A DNA stretch of 64,000 nt from Mumia sp. Pv4-285 (GCF_041320275.1 NZ_CP162023.1:4464001-4528000), one strand, 5' to 3'. Shown: positions 49,909 to 60,228, counted from the first letter of the stretch. The notes: generated by a model from the sequence alone, not told the origin. Program-made: numbers and translations.

Positions 49909-50631
49909 TCAGGCGACTCCGACGAGCCCGACGCTGAGAGCGAACCCAGCGACGACGGGGAACGCCGAGAGCGGGCCGAGGGTCCGGACCGCCGTCGGGA
50001 CGAGGTGCGAGGTGATCCCGGCCAGCACCACGCCGCCGGCGAAGGCGAGGACGGTCGCCGCGAGGTTCGGTCCCCCTGAGGAGATCAGCAGGTGGCTGCC
50101 GGCCGCGATCGCACCGCCGTACGCCGCGAGCGCGACCCAGGTCTGCATCACCTGGGCTCCGCTGCGGCCGTGGTCGACGAGCAACGCCGTCGCCACCACG
50201 GCCTCGGGCACGCCGCACAGGAAGACGGCGACGACCACGGCGCCGCTCACCCCGTGGTGGAGATGGAACGCGCCGACGATCACGACGACCTCGGCGGCGA
50301 CCGACAGCAGCAGCGTCGCGAAGCGGTGGTGGATGACCGGCGGCTCCTCACGGACGGCGCCCCAGGCACGTCGAAGCCCTCCCGGCCCGACCATCACGGC
50401 GGTCGTGGCGGCGGCGCCGCCGAGCAGCCCGAGCGCGACGACCGCGTGGCGCCCGGCCTGCGCACCGGCCTCGTCGATGAGCTCGTACGCGACCGCGCTG
50501 AGCAGAGCGCCCGCTCCGAACCCGGCGCCGATGGCGACCCAGACCGCGCGCGGTGGCCTCCAGAGAGCGACGGCACCGCCGACGACGAACGACGACGCAG
50601 CGACGACACCCCACACCACGGCTGTGAGCAT
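49909..50631 (-). CDS. ZIP-family-like metal transporter
   Basis: 240 residues, about seven to eight membrane spans. It resembles bacterial ZIP-type proteins: GFGAGALLSAVAYELIDEA in the first half and HHGVSGAVVVAVFLCGVPEAVVATALL and LAFAGGVVLAGITSHLVP in the second, where glutamate and histidine residues inside helices would bind a divalent metal. Import of zinc or a similar metal is likely by family, but the canonical HxxxE pair of helices IV and V is only partly recognisable (GVPEA). It is divergent from a GAP-family gene. No Zur-type box was recognised. Confidence 0.7.
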   Translation of the reverse strand: MLTAVVWGVVAASSFVVGGAVALWRPPRAVWVAIGAGFGAGALLSAVAYELIDEAGAQAGRHAVVALGLLGGAAATTAVMVGPGGLRRAWGAVREEPPVIHHRFATLLLSVAAEVVVIVGAFHLHHGVSGAVVVAVFLCGVPEAVVATALLVDHGRSGAQVMQTWVALAAYGGAIAAGSHLLISSGGPNLAATVLAFAGGVVLAGITSHLVPTAVRTLGPLSAFPVVAGFALSVGLVGVA

Positions 50632-50749
50632 GCAGAGACGGTCCCACAGGACCTACGTCCGTGCGTACCGGGGACCCCCTACCAAAGGTGGAGCCGCCGA
50701 TGGACGGACGGCCGATGTGGAGGCCGACTCCGGTGGCGAGGCTGGGAGC

Positions 50750-51451
50750 ATGACGATCGCACTCGCTGGCTTTCTGCTCGCCATGGCCCTGGTCGACAGC
50801 ACCAGCATCGGGACGCTCGTCATCCCGGTCTGGCTGATCCTCGCGACCCGACGCGAACACCTCGGGAGGGTCGTCGTCTATCTGGTCACGATCGCGCTCT
50901 TCTACTTCGTGCTGGGTCTCGCGCTTGCGGCCGGAGCCAGTGCCCTGATGCCCGTGCTGGGGGACTTCTTCACGTCGACCCCCGGTTACGCCGTGATCAC
51001 CGCTGTCGGAGTCGGGCTGTTCTGGCTGAGCTACCGCATCGACCCGAAGGCGAAGGCGAAGCGCGGTCAGGATCCGGCGGAGTCGTCTCGGCGCTGGCAC
51101 GCGCGCATCACGGGTGCTCTGGGCACACCGGGCGGGTTGATCGGGCTCGCCCTCGTCGCGGGCGTCATCGAGGCGGCCAGCATGCTTCCGTACCTCGCGG
51201 CGATCGGCGCCATGTCCGCGGCAGACCTCGGGGTGGCGACCACCGTGGCGACGTTGGCCGCGTACTGCGTCGTCATGATCCTGCCGGCCCTGACGATCCT
51301 CACGCTCCGGATCGTCGCGGCACGCTGGGTCGACCGCCCGCTCGCACGCCTGGGCGCGTGGGCTGAGCGGAGCGCGGGCTCAGCGACGGCCTGGACTGTC
51401 GGCATCGTGGGAGTGCTCCTGGCGCTCAACGGCATCGGCGGCCTGGTCTGA
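50750..51451 (+). CDS. GAP/Sap (sulfolipid-1-addressing-like) family membrane protein
   Basis: 233 residues with six membrane spans (DVD/LysE-like topology): ALAGFLLAMALVDSTSIGTLVIPVWLIL, VVVYLVTIALFYFVLGLALAAG, a loop with FWLSYRIDPKAKAKR and a last span VGIVGVLLALNGIGGLV. The pattern fits the GAP (Sap) family of actinobacteria, which includes the mycobacterial protein needed for transport of sulfolipid-1 and GPL-addressing protein. The role here is probably export or positioning of an envelope lipid (inference). The ATG at 50750 is preceded by GGGAG at very short spacing. Confidence 0.75.
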   Translation: MTIALAGFLLAMALVDSTSIGTLVIPVWLILATRREHLGRVVVYLVTIALFYFVLGLALAAGASALMPVLGDFFTSTPGYAVITAVGVGLFWLSYRIDPKAKAKRGQDPAESSRRWHARITGALGTPGGLIGLALVAGVIEAASMLPYLAAIGAMSAADLGVATTVATLAAYCVVMILPALTILTLRIVAARWVDRPLARLGAWAERSAGSATAWTVGIVGVLLALNGIGGLV

Positions 51452-51500
51452 GTCAGCCAGCCGCTTGTGACCGGCCTCACGCTTCCTTCTGCTAGCGGAC

Positions 51501-51516
51501 GCTTGCAATTGCAAGC
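51501..51516. promoter_or_regulatory. Perfect 16-base palindrome upstream of HbhA-like gene
   Basis: GCTTGCAATTGCAAGC is perfectly self-complementary and lies 66 bases before the ATG at 51582, in a 130-base gap. It looks like a dimeric repressor operator. The cognate regulator is not identifiable from the sequence. Confidence 0.65.
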
Positions 51517-51581
51517 ATCAGGACGAAGACTGAAGGTGCCTTCGCCACCCGGCGGGGGTCCGTCAGACCGAGGGGACCAGC

Positions 51582-52061
51582 ATGGCCATCAAGGAACAGA
51601 TCACGAGCCCGACCCCGCTCTTCGCGGTCGTCGGTGCAGGCGACGCCGTCGTCGCCAAGGTACGCGCCACCATCCCGTCCGCCAACGAGGTCGAAGGCTT
51701 CGTCGGTGACGTCAAGGGGCTCCCCGAGCAGCTCAAGACCGTCCCGGAGCAGCTGAAGGTGCTGCCGGAGAAGGCCCAGGCAGCAGCGCTCGAGGCCCTC
51801 AAGGGACTGGAGTCCACCTACAGCGATCTCGTCGTCCGCGGCGAGTCGCTCGTCGGCCGCATCCGCGCGCAGCGCGCCACGGTCGACCTCGAGGAGTCCG
51901 CCAAGGCCACCGAGACCAAGGTGAAGGCGGCCACCACCACGGCCAAGAAGTCGGCCAAGTCGACGAAGTCCGCCGCCAAGGGCGCCACGACCTCGGCCCG
52001 CAAGACCGCCACCGCCGCGAAGAAGGCCACCACGGCCGCCGCGGACAAGGTCGGCAACTGA
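51582..52061 (+). CDS. Heparin-binding haemagglutinin (HbhA)-like protein
   Basis: 159 residues. The N-terminal half is helical and probably coiled coil (VGAGDAVVAKVRATIPSANEVEGFVGDVKGLPEQL, with two copies of PEQLK), and the last 50 residues are a lysine/alanine-rich repeat (KAATTTAKKSAKSTKSAAKGA, KKATTAAADK). This is the layout of mycobacterial HbhA, where the lysine-rich tail binds heparan sulfate or membranes. No signal peptide is seen, as in HbhA. In environmental actinobacteria such proteins associate with lipid bodies and cell poles; adhesion is only one option. A strong terminator follows. Confidence 0.85.
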   Translation: MAIKEQITSPTPLFAVVGAGDAVVAKVRATIPSANEVEGFVGDVKGLPEQLKTVPEQLKVLPEKAQAAALEALKGLESTYSDLVVRGESLVGRIRAQRATVDLEESAKATETKVKAATTTAKKSAKSTKSAAKGATTSARKTATAAKKATTAAADKVGN

Positions 52062-52062
52062 C

Positions 52063-52107
52063 CCGACGGGCGCGAGACCGACCCTCCAACGGTCTCGCGC
52101 CCGTCGG
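52063..52107 (+). terminator. Strong terminator after HbhA-like gene
   Basis: CCGACGGGCGCGAGACC (52063-52079) pairs perfectly with GGTCTCGCGCCCGTCGG (52091-52107), followed by TCCTTCT, starting right at the stop codon. Confidence 0.92.
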
Positions 52108-52165
52108 TCCTTCTCCGGGCAGCATCCGCTTCTGGACAGCCGCGTCTTCTGGATAGCCTCGGTCC

Positions 52166-52783
52166 GTGGAGAACCCCGAGCACCCGGCGCCTCAGATGCG
52201 CGTGTCCGACGCCGACCGTGAGCAGGTCGCGGAGATCCTGCGCAGGGCTGCAGGCGACGGCCGCATCGACACCGACGAGCTCGACGAGCGGCTCGGCGCG
52301 GCGTACGCCGCCAAGACCGTCGCCGACCTCGTCCCCCTGACCGCGGACCTCCCCATCGCGCAGCCGTACGCCCAGCCGTACGCTCCGCCCGTCCCGGCGC
52401 GTCACGGCAACGTGGTGGTGCCCGGCGGCAGCCCGACGAGCGAGCGCGGCATCGCCGTCCTCAGCGGGTTCGAACGCCGCGGCGACTGGCTCGTCCCGCA
52501 GCAGCTCACCGTCGTCGCGGTGATGGGCGGCGCGCACCTCGACACCCGACGTGCTCGGTTCAGCGCACCCGAGGTGGTCATCACCGTGCACGCGGTCATG
52601 GGTGGCGCCGAGATCGTCGTCGGGCCCACGACCCGCGTGCTCATGGAGGGCACGGGCATCATGGGCGGCTTCAGCGGCCCGCACGACGACAGCCAGGTCA
52701 CCCCGGACTCTCCCACGCTGCGCATCCGCGGAGTCGCGTTCTGGGGTGGCGTGAGCGTGACCCGTCGCGACCTCGACGCATGA
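52166..52783 (+). CDS. DUF1707 (SHOCT-like) domain protein with C-terminal beta domain
   Basis: 205 residues. The DUF1707 domain is at about 10-62: MRVSDADREQVAEILRRAAGDGRIDTDELDERLGAAYAAKTVADLVPLTADLP, a short helical module common in actinobacteria. Residues 90-205 are a beta-rich domain (DUF2154/cell-wall-active-antibiotics-response-like), with VVAVMGGAHLDTRRARF, ITVHAVMGGAEIVV and TGIMGGFSG showing a repeated MGG turn. No membrane span is seen. Function unknown; similar domains sit in proteins reacting to cell-wall stress. GTG at 52166; an ATG at 52196 is a possible alternative. Confidence 0.82.
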   Translation: MENPEHPAPQMRVSDADREQVAEILRRAAGDGRIDTDELDERLGAAYAAKTVADLVPLTADLPIAQPYAQPYAPPVPARHGNVVVPGGSPTSERGIAVLSGFERRGDWLVPQQLTVVAVMGGAHLDTRRARFSAPEVVITVHAVMGGAEIVVGPTTRVLMEGTGIMGGFSGPHDDSQVTPDSPTLRIRGVAFWGGVSVTRRDLDA

Positions 52784-52907
52784 GCGTCGCGGAATTCGCT
52801 TGACCGGGTGTGCAACCCTTGCAGGGCGATGAAGATCTGACTCCGAACCTGCCCGCGCCCGAGGCGATCCGCCCGGCGGGCTCCTGCGAACCCCACGAGG
52901 TTCTTCG

Positions 52908-54585
<1,678 letters not shown>

Positions 54586-54602
<17 letters not shown>

Positions 54603-55218
54603 CGCGCTGGCGGGCGAGGGCGACGAGCTCGCGCGGCTCGTCGACCCAGAGGCTGACGGAGTCGACCGACCGCTCGCCTTCCCGCGTCGGCACCGTCATC
54701 GGGTCGCGGAGCGTGAGGGTGACGTTGACGCGGCCCGACACCGGGACCGCGGCATCGGTGCCGGTGCCCGACTCGTCGATCTGGATCGTACGGATCGTCG
54801 ACGGGAGGTCGCGGTCGATCTTCGCGGCGGCCGTGACCGCCGACCACGGCACGAAGACGGCGAACGACGGACCGCTGCGGACGCGGATGCCCTGGTCGGT
54901 CACGAGGTGCGGGTAGACGTGCATGCTGGCCAGGAGGCCCACCATCCAGGCGAGTCCCCACACTCCGAGGACGAGCAGCGCCAGGCGGAGGCCCTCCCAC
55001 GGCAGCAGCACGTGGACGAGCGGGATCTCCGCGGCCGAGGCGAAGATCCACAGGCAGATGACCGGCGACACCAGGCGGGCGTAGCCGTACGGCGTCGCGC
55101 CGTCACCATGGTCGGGCCGGCGGGCGACCCAGCGCGCGAGGCTGACGTAGAGAGAGACCTCGAACCGGACCAGCCACCATGCTGAGCGGACGAGTCGTCT
55201 CGGTCGCAGGTCAATCAT
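54586..55218 (-). CDS. Hypothetical membrane protein (PH/DUF-like), coupled to MarR gene
   Basis: 210 residues. Two adjacent hydrophobic spans (about 50-68 and 72-96) are followed by a beta-rich cytoplasmic domain (VTDQGIRVRSGPSFAVFVPWSAVTAAAKIDRDLPS) that resembles bacterial PH-like domains; the assignment is weak. The ATG at 55218 overlaps the stop of the MarR gene by eight bases, so it is the second gene of that unit and the likely target of MarR. The 3' end overlaps the ABC-F gene by 17 bases on the opposite strand. Confidence 0.65.
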
Positions 55219-55666
55219 GGCTGGCCTCCTCGATCAGACGGTGCAGGCGGGCGACGACGTGGTCGAGGCCGGTGACGAGGCTCTCGAGGTCGCGCTGCGC
55301 AACGTCGCCGAAGAGCTGCTCCGCGAGCGTCACGTGGCCGTCCTGCAGAGCGGCGTACGTCGTCGCGCCCTGGGCGGTCAACGACACGAGGAATGCCCGG
55401 CGGTCGTCCGGGTGGGGCTGCCGCTCGACGAATCCGGCCTCCACCAGCGCATCCACGAGCCCGGTCACGTTGCGCGGGCTCACGTCGAGAGCGTCGGCGA
55501 GGACGCGCTGCGTCACCGGACCGCGGCGGCCTACCTCCCACAGCAGGTGGGTTCGCGCCGGAGTCAGACCCATGTCTCCGAGCGCGGCGGACATGTCGTC
55601 CCCCAGCAGCGTGGTGACCTCGAGGAGCCGGTCGAGCGCGGTGATCGAGAGCGGCGAGTGAGGCAT
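55211..55666 (-). CDS. MarR family transcriptional regulator
   Basis: 151 residues. The winged helix is LLWEVGRRGPVTQRVLADALDVSPRNVTGLVDALVEAGFVERQPHPDDRRAFLVSLTAQG, with the DxRxxxxxLT wing signature of MarR proteins and a dimerisation helix at each end. ATG at 55666 or GTG at 55684 are both possible; neither has a clear ribosome site. The gene is divergent from an aminoglycoside-phosphotransferase-like gene across about 66 bases, so it may control that gene as well as the membrane protein that follows. Confidence 0.88.
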   Translation of the reverse strand: MPHSPLSITALDRLLEVTTLLGDDMSAALGDMGLTPARTHLLWEVGRRGPVTQRVLADALDVSPRNVTGLVDALVEAGFVERQPHPDDRRAFLVSLTAQGATTYAALQDGHVTLAEQLFGDVAQRDLESLVTGLDHVVARLHRLIEEASHD

Positions 55667-55732
55667 ACCGTGATGGTACTTCACTATGTATCCACATCAC
55701 AATTTCACCGTTGTGGCCGTTAGCCTCAGGCC

Positions 55733-56506
55733 GTGACCTCCGCCCCGCAGCACGACCGGCCTGGTTCGTACGACCGGGAGGTGTCCGAGATCCCGAACCC
55801 GTCAACGGTGGCCGTCCCGGCGATCGTGGAGCGGCTGGCTGACGGCGCTGGGATCACGCCGGTGTGGCGCAACGAGCTCGGTGGGGTGACGTTCCGGCTG
55901 GGCACCGAGCGCTTCGTCAAGTGGATGCCGCACGGCAGCGAGGAGATCGACCTTGTGGCCGAGGCCGCGAGGATGCGGTGGGCGAGCCACTGGATCCGTG
56001 TCCCGGACGTGCTCGGGCTGGGGTCCGACCAGGAGGCGACCTGGTTGATCACGGCGGCCCTTCCCGGTCTCTCGGCCGTCTCCCCCACGTGGATCGACGC
56101 GCCCGAGATCGCGGCGCGCGCGATCGGCGCCGGGCTGCGCCACCTGCACGAGGCGTTGCCCGTCGCGGAGTGCCCGTACGACTGGGGCGTCGCAGCGAGG
56201 CTGGCACGGACACCGAACGCGTACCCGGACGAGCTCCGCACTCCGCCGCCCGTCGACCGCCTCGTCGTCTGCCACGGAGACGCGTGCGCACCGAACACCC
56301 TCCTCGACGAGCACGGCCAGTTCGTCGCGCACGTCGACCTGGGCTCGCTCGGCACCGCCGACCGGTGGGCCGACCTCGCCGTCGCCGCCTGGAGCATGGA
56401 CTGGAACTTTGGTCCGGGGTACGACGACCTGGTCTACGCGGCGTACGGGGTGGAGCCGGACGCGGAGCGGATCGCGTACTACCGGCTGCTGTGGGACCAC
56501 GCCTAA
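55733..56506 (+). CDS. APH(3')-like aminoglycoside phosphotransferase family kinase
   Basis: 257 residues, close to the size of APH(3') enzymes. The ATP-site lysine is likely Lys63 in FVKWMP; the catalytic loop is HGDACAPN (Asp183 base, Asn188) and the metal-binding DFG equivalent is VDLGSLG (Asp202), followed by DRWADLAVAAWSM as in APH(3'). The family phosphorylates the 3'-hydroxyl of kanamycin-type antibiotics, but related kinases act on other small molecules, so resistance is only a hypothesis. GTG start. Divergent from MarR and about 1.1 kb from an ABC-F gene. Confidence 0.82.
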   Translation: MTSAPQHDRPGSYDREVSEIPNPSTVAVPAIVERLADGAGITPVWRNELGGVTFRLGTERFVKWMPHGSEEIDLVAEAARMRWASHWIRVPDVLGLGSDQEATWLITAALPGLSAVSPTWIDAPEIAARAIGAGLRHLHEALPVAECPYDWGVAARLARTPNAYPDELRTPPPVDRLVVCHGDACAPNTLLDEHGQFVAHVDLGSLGTADRWADLAVAAWSMDWNFGPGYDDLVYAAYGVEPDAERIAYYRLLWDHA

Positions 56507-56568
56507 CACCGACCCCGCGAGGCAGGCGACGCGAGGCAGGCATGCCCGAACCTGCTTGGCGGCAGCGC

Positions 56569-57903
56569 CTACGCGGCGACGGTCACGATCTCGGCGTCGG
56601 TCTCGAGCCCAGGCCCATGTCGCGCGTGAGCGCCGGCGGCCAGGATGCGGCGGAGGATGCGGAGGCGTTCGTTGGCGAGCTGGCGGCTTGTTCTTCGTTC
56701 ATCGGGCAACGGGGATCCGCCGGAGAGAGTGAAGGTGGCGACGCCGTCTCCGTTGCGGTGCGCGTGGAGCTTGCCTGCGTGCAGCAGATGGTGGCAGCGG
56801 GGGCAGAGCCCGACCAGCGCGTCGAGGTCGGTGAGCCCGATGTCGCGGGCCCACCAGTCGAGGTGGTGCATCTCGAGGGTGGTGTTGTTGCAGCCGGGGT
56901 TCGCGCAGTGTCCGCCCTGACGGTGCAGGATTGCGCGCCGCTGCTCGCGGTTGGCGAGCCGCTCGGTGCGGCCGACGTTGAGAACCGCCGCCTGACCCAG
57001 ATCACCGCTCGTGAACCCGGCGGTCAGGATGCCGGTGACGTCGGAGTCGCACAGGAGCGAGCCCAGCAGCCGGTCGCCGATGACGCCCCAACCGGCGAGG
57101 CGGGCCGGTTCCGCCCCAGGCGAACCCTGCAGCCGCTCGAGATCGACGGTGACATGGAGCTGGGGCCGAATGCCTCTGCGCGTCGGTAGGCCGTGGTCGA
57201 GGACGGCGTCGAGCAAGGCGTCGAGGCCCGCCAACCGGCGCTCCGACGGCGCACGACGGTCGTCACGGTCAGCGGGAGCGCCGAGGGAGTCGAGCACCGA
57301 GCGCAGCTTGGCGCCAGTGAGGATGTCGAGGAAGCCGCTCACCGCGAATCCGTCGCCGACCTTGCTCACCTGGAGGTCGCGCTTGTCCATGCCCGCAATG
57401 TAGGACTCTTCGAGGATCTCGGGATGGATGGCCCCGATCCACTCGCGAATCTCCGCCCGCAATGCCGGCGCCTCGTGGGTCCTGGCCACCCCGAGCAGGT
57501 AGTCCTCCCCCAGGCCGATGATCTCCTCGCCGCCCTGCTTCAGGCCCGCTGAGAACTCGTACACGTGGGCGAGGCGGATGGCGCCCTCGTGGAGCGCGTG
57601 CGCCACGGCGGGGAGTGTCCGCAGCGTGCGCGCCGCGGTCGTCAGCCTCCCCGCCTCCTTGGCAGACAGGCGAAGGTTGCGACGTGCCCAGGCCCGCAGC
57701 GTCGGCGCGCCGTCGTCGGCCGGTCCACCGGTCTGCTCGAACGACTCCAAGGCCCGCGCCTTCATCCCGTCGAGCAGGTCCTGCGCCTCCTGGATGCCCC
57801 GCAGCAGGCTGGCCTTCTCCGCGTTCGTCGCGAGATCGATCGGCACATCGACCACGGACTGAACCACCCGGCTCAGCTCCTGTGTGAGTTCTCGATCGAA
57901 CAT
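56569..57903 (-). CDS. DUF222 / HNH endonuclease domain protein (13E12-like), SOS-controlled
   Basis: 444 residues. Residues 20-300 are the helical DUF222 domain (LDGMKARALESFEQTGG, LAAKEAGRLTTAAR-like heptads, and VGDGFAVSGFLDILTGAKLRSVLDSL). The HNH nuclease is at about 345-405: CANPGCNNTTLEMHHLDWWARDIGLTDLDALVGLCPRCHHLLHAGKL, with zinc-binding CxxxC and CxxC pairs and the His-His catalytic part. It belongs to the 13E12-repeat-like family abundant in actinobacteria, whose role is unknown. ATG at 57903. A LexA box lies between its -35 and -10 elements, so it should be DNA-damage inducible. Confidence 0.9.
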   Translation of the reverse strand: MFDRELTQELSRVVQSVVDVPIDLATNAEKASLLRGIQEAQDLLDGMKARALESFEQTGGPADDGAPTLRAWARRNLRLSAKEAGRLTTAARTLRTLPAVAHALHEGAIRLAHVYEFSAGLKQGGEEIIGLGEDYLLGVARTHEAPALRAEIREWIGAIHPEILEESYIAGMDKRDLQVSKVGDGFAVSGFLDILTGAKLRSVLDSLGAPADRDDRRAPSERRLAGLDALLDAVLDHGLPTRRGIRPQLHVTVDLERLQGSPGAEPARLAGWGVIGDRLLGSLLCDSDVTGILTAGFTSGDLGQAAVLNVGRTERLANREQRRAILHRQGGHCANPGCNNTTLEMHHLDWWARDIGLTDLDALVGLCPRCHHLLHAGKLHAHRNGDGVATFTLSGGSPLPDERRTSRQLANERLRILRRILAAGAHARHGPGLETDAEIVTVAA

Positions 57904-57909
57904 AGGTAC

Positions 57910-57937
57910 AGTATATACGAACACACGTTCGATTCAA
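57910..57937 (-). promoter_or_regulatory. SOS (LexA) box inside the promoter of the DUF222-HNH gene
   Basis: On the minus strand TTGAAT (57932-57937) and TATACT (57910-57915) are 16 bases apart. Between them, ACGAACACACGTTCGA (57917-57932) matches the mycobacterial-type LexA site TCGAAC-N4-GTTCGA at all but the first base. The -10 box ends 7 bases before the ATG, so the mRNA is nearly leaderless. Confidence 0.85.
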
Positions 57938-58026
57938 GCCCCTCAGCCCGGAGTATGACGGGATCGCGGGGACACCGTCCCGTGGACCGACGAATCCGCA
58001 CCGCCGACGTTCCTACCGTTCAGGGC

Positions 58027-58743
58027 ATGACCTCTCCGCTCGTCGCGACCGACCTCGTCCAGACCTACGGCGAGGGTGTGACCGCGACCTACGCCCTCGC
58101 GGGAGTCAGCCTCACCGTCGCGCCCGGCGAGTCCGTCGCGATCATGGGCCCGTCCGGATCCGGCAAGACCACGCTGCTGCACTGCCTCGCGGGAGTCCTC
58201 CCTCCGACCTCAGGATCGGTCGTGTGGCGCGGTGCGGACCTGGCCACCCTCGGCGACCGCCGCCGTACCGCGCTGCGGCGCACCGACTTCGGCTTCGTCT
58301 TCCAGTCCGGCCAGCTCCTCCCCGAGCTGCCCGCGGTCGAGAACGCCGCTCTGCCGCTGATGCTCGCGGGCACGTCCCGTCGGGAGGCGACACGCGTCGC
58401 CGCCGCGTGGCTCGCGCACCTCGGCCTCGCGGGGATGGAGGGCCGGCGACCCGGCGAGCTGTCCGGGGGCCAGGCGCAGCGCGTCGCGATCGCTCGAGCG
58501 CTGGCCGGCGCACCCGGTGTGGTGTTCGCCGACGAGCCGACCGGTGCGCTGGACCAGGCGACCGGGGCCGACGTCCTCGGCGTGCTCACCTCGGCCGCCC
58601 GCTCGACCGGTGCGGCGCTGGTCGTCGTCACGCACGACGAGGCCGTGGCTCGGCACTGCTCGCGAACGGTCACGATGCGCGACGGACGAATCACCGGCAC
58701 GCACGTCAACCACCCCGCCGCCCACGACGAGGCCACCCGATGA
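58027..58743 (+). CDS. ABC transporter ATP-binding protein (LolD/MacB type)
   Basis: 238 residues. Walker A GPSGSGKT, signature LSGGQAQRVAIARAL, Walker B VVFADEPTGALD, and the switch histidine in VVVTHDEAVA. The FVFQSGQLLPELPAVENAALPLMLAG segment is typical of the MacB/LolD/BceA group that pairs with FtsX-like permeases. It energises the permease encoded four bases downstream. The ATG at 58027 lacks a strong ribosome site. It is the first gene of a five-gene operon ending with a two-component system. Confidence 0.92.
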   Translation: MTSPLVATDLVQTYGEGVTATYALAGVSLTVAPGESVAIMGPSGSGKTTLLHCLAGVLPPTSGSVVWRGADLATLGDRRRTALRRTDFGFVFQSGQLLPELPAVENAALPLMLAGTSRREATRVAAAWLAHLGLAGMEGRRPGELSGGQAQRVAIARALAGAPGVVFADEPTGALDQATGADVLGVLTSAARSTGAALVVVTHDEAVARHCSRTVTMRDGRITGTHVNHPAAHDEATR

Positions 58744-60098
58744 ACAGCACGTTCACCCTCTGGGCCATGCTTCGCTCGCGCGGCTCCCGCGGCGGCGACC
58801 CGCAGCGCCTCACCGAGGTGCTCGCCGTCATCGCGTTCGCCACCACGACCGCCGTCCTCCTCGTCGTCATCGGAGGTTCCCGTGCCTTCTGGGACCGTGC
58901 CGGCGGAGCGGACGGGATCCGCACAGGACTGGAGGCGGCCGAGACGCCGTACGCCGTCCAGTACCCGTTCCTCGCGGGCATCGCCGTCCTTCTGATCCTC
59001 GTCCCGCTCGGGACGCTCGGCGCAGCCGCCGCGCGGATGGCGGCGGCGCGGCGCGATGCGAGGCTGGCAGCCTTGCGACTGTGCGGGGCGACGCGCAGCC
59101 AGGTCGCAGGGCTGACCGTGCTCGACGCCGCCGCGCAGGCCGCAGTGGGAGCGCTCGTCGGCATCGTCGGGTACGCGGCGCTGGTGCCCGTGGTCGCCCA
59201 GGTGCGGTTCCAAGGCCGCACCTTCGACCTCGCGGAGCTCTGGGTCGGCGTCCCCGTCCTGCTCCTCGCGGTCCTGGCCGTCCTCGTCGTCGCCGTGCTG
59301 TCGGCCGTCGCGAGCCTGCGCCGCGTGGCGATCACCCCGCTCGGCGTCGCCAACCGCGTGACTCCACCGGGTCTGCGGGCCGTGCGCCTCGTCGCGACCG
59401 TGGTCGTCGTCCTCGCCCTCCTGGTCGCGACGCGGATCCCGCTCGGCTCGGTCGGCGTCGTCATCGCGGTCCTCACCGGGCTGCTCCTGGCCGCCTTCGC
59501 GACGCTCAACCTCGTCGGACCGTTCGTCATCTGGGTGGTCGGCCGCCTCACCGCCGGCATGGCCCGATCCGTCCCGACCCTGCTCGCCGGGCGCCGCATC
59601 GCCGACTCTCCGAAGTCAGCATGGAGGTCCGTCGGCGGAGTCTCCCTGGGCGCGTTCATCGCCGGTCTCACGGCGACCTTCTCCCTCCTCGACCCCAGCG
59701 ACAGCGGCCGTGCCGACGAGGCAGCCTTCATCGCCGACCTCAAGACCGGAGGCTTCCTCACGCTCGCGATCGCCGGGCTCCTCGCGGCCGTGTCGACCGG
59801 AGTGATGCAGGCCGGGCGCGTCATCGAGCAGCGCGACGAGCACCGCGCACTCGTGCTTGCCGGCACCGACCACCGCACGCTCGACCGGGCGCGGATGCGC
59901 GAGACGCTGGTGCCGCTCGTCGTCAGTGTCGGCGTCGCGACCGTGACCGTGCTGATGGTGATGGTGCCGGTCGTCGGGCTCCAGCCGGTCGCCCACCCGT
60001 CGGTGGTGGTCCAGTACCTGATCTGTGTCGCGGCGGCGTCCGGGCTCGTGCTCGCAGGGGCGGCCACGTCGCGCGGTGTCGCCCGGACCGTGGCGTGA
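58740..60098 (+). CDS. FtsX-like ABC transporter permease
   Basis: 452 residues with eight to ten membrane spans in two FtsX-like halves. The start overlaps the ATPase stop by four bases. Segments such as AAAARMAAARRDARLAALRLCGATRSQVAGLTVLDAAAQAAVGALVG and VIEQRDEHRALVLAGTDHRTLDRARMRETLVPLVV are the cytoplasmic coupling regions of this class. A long extracellular loop like that of BceB is lacking. The pair may export a peptide or lipid, or provide antibiotic resistance under control of the downstream two-component genes; the substrate is unknown. Confidence 0.88.
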   Translation: MNSTFTLWAMLRSRGSRGGDPQRLTEVLAVIAFATTTAVLLVVIGGSRAFWDRAGGADGIRTGLEAAETPYAVQYPFLAGIAVLLILVPLGTLGAAAARMAAARRDARLAALRLCGATRSQVAGLTVLDAAAQAAVGALVGIVGYAALVPVVAQVRFQGRTFDLAELWVGVPVLLLAVLAVLVVAVLSAVASLRRVAITPLGVANRVTPPGLRAVRLVATVVVVLALLVATRIPLGSVGVVIAVLTGLLLAAFATLNLVGPFVIWVVGRLTAGMARSVPTLLAGRRIADSPKSAWRSVGGVSLGAFIAGLTATFSLLDPSDSGRADEAAFIADLKTGGFLTLAIAGLLAAVSTGVMQAGRVIEQRDEHRALVLAGTDHRTLDRARMRETLVPLVVSVGVATVTVLMVMVPVVGLQPVAHPSVVVQYLICVAAASGLVLAGAATSRGVARTVA

Positions 60099-60191
60099 GC
60101 GCGGGCGGGCGCACCTCCCCCGGTGGCGGCCGGAGCTCACCCGTACGGGGGAGCTCTCACGCCGCGCCGATCGCGAGGCTCGAGGAGTCCC

Positions 60192-60221
60192 GTCCTCACG
60201 AAGGACAGTCCTCACGAAGGA
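60192..60221 (+). repeat. Direct repeat duplicating a ribosome-binding site
   Basis: GTCCTCACGAAGGA occurs at 60192-60205 and again at 60208-60221 (period 16). The second copy supplies the AAGGAG used by the GTG at 60229. Confidence 0.8.
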
Positions 60222-60228
60222 GACCATC

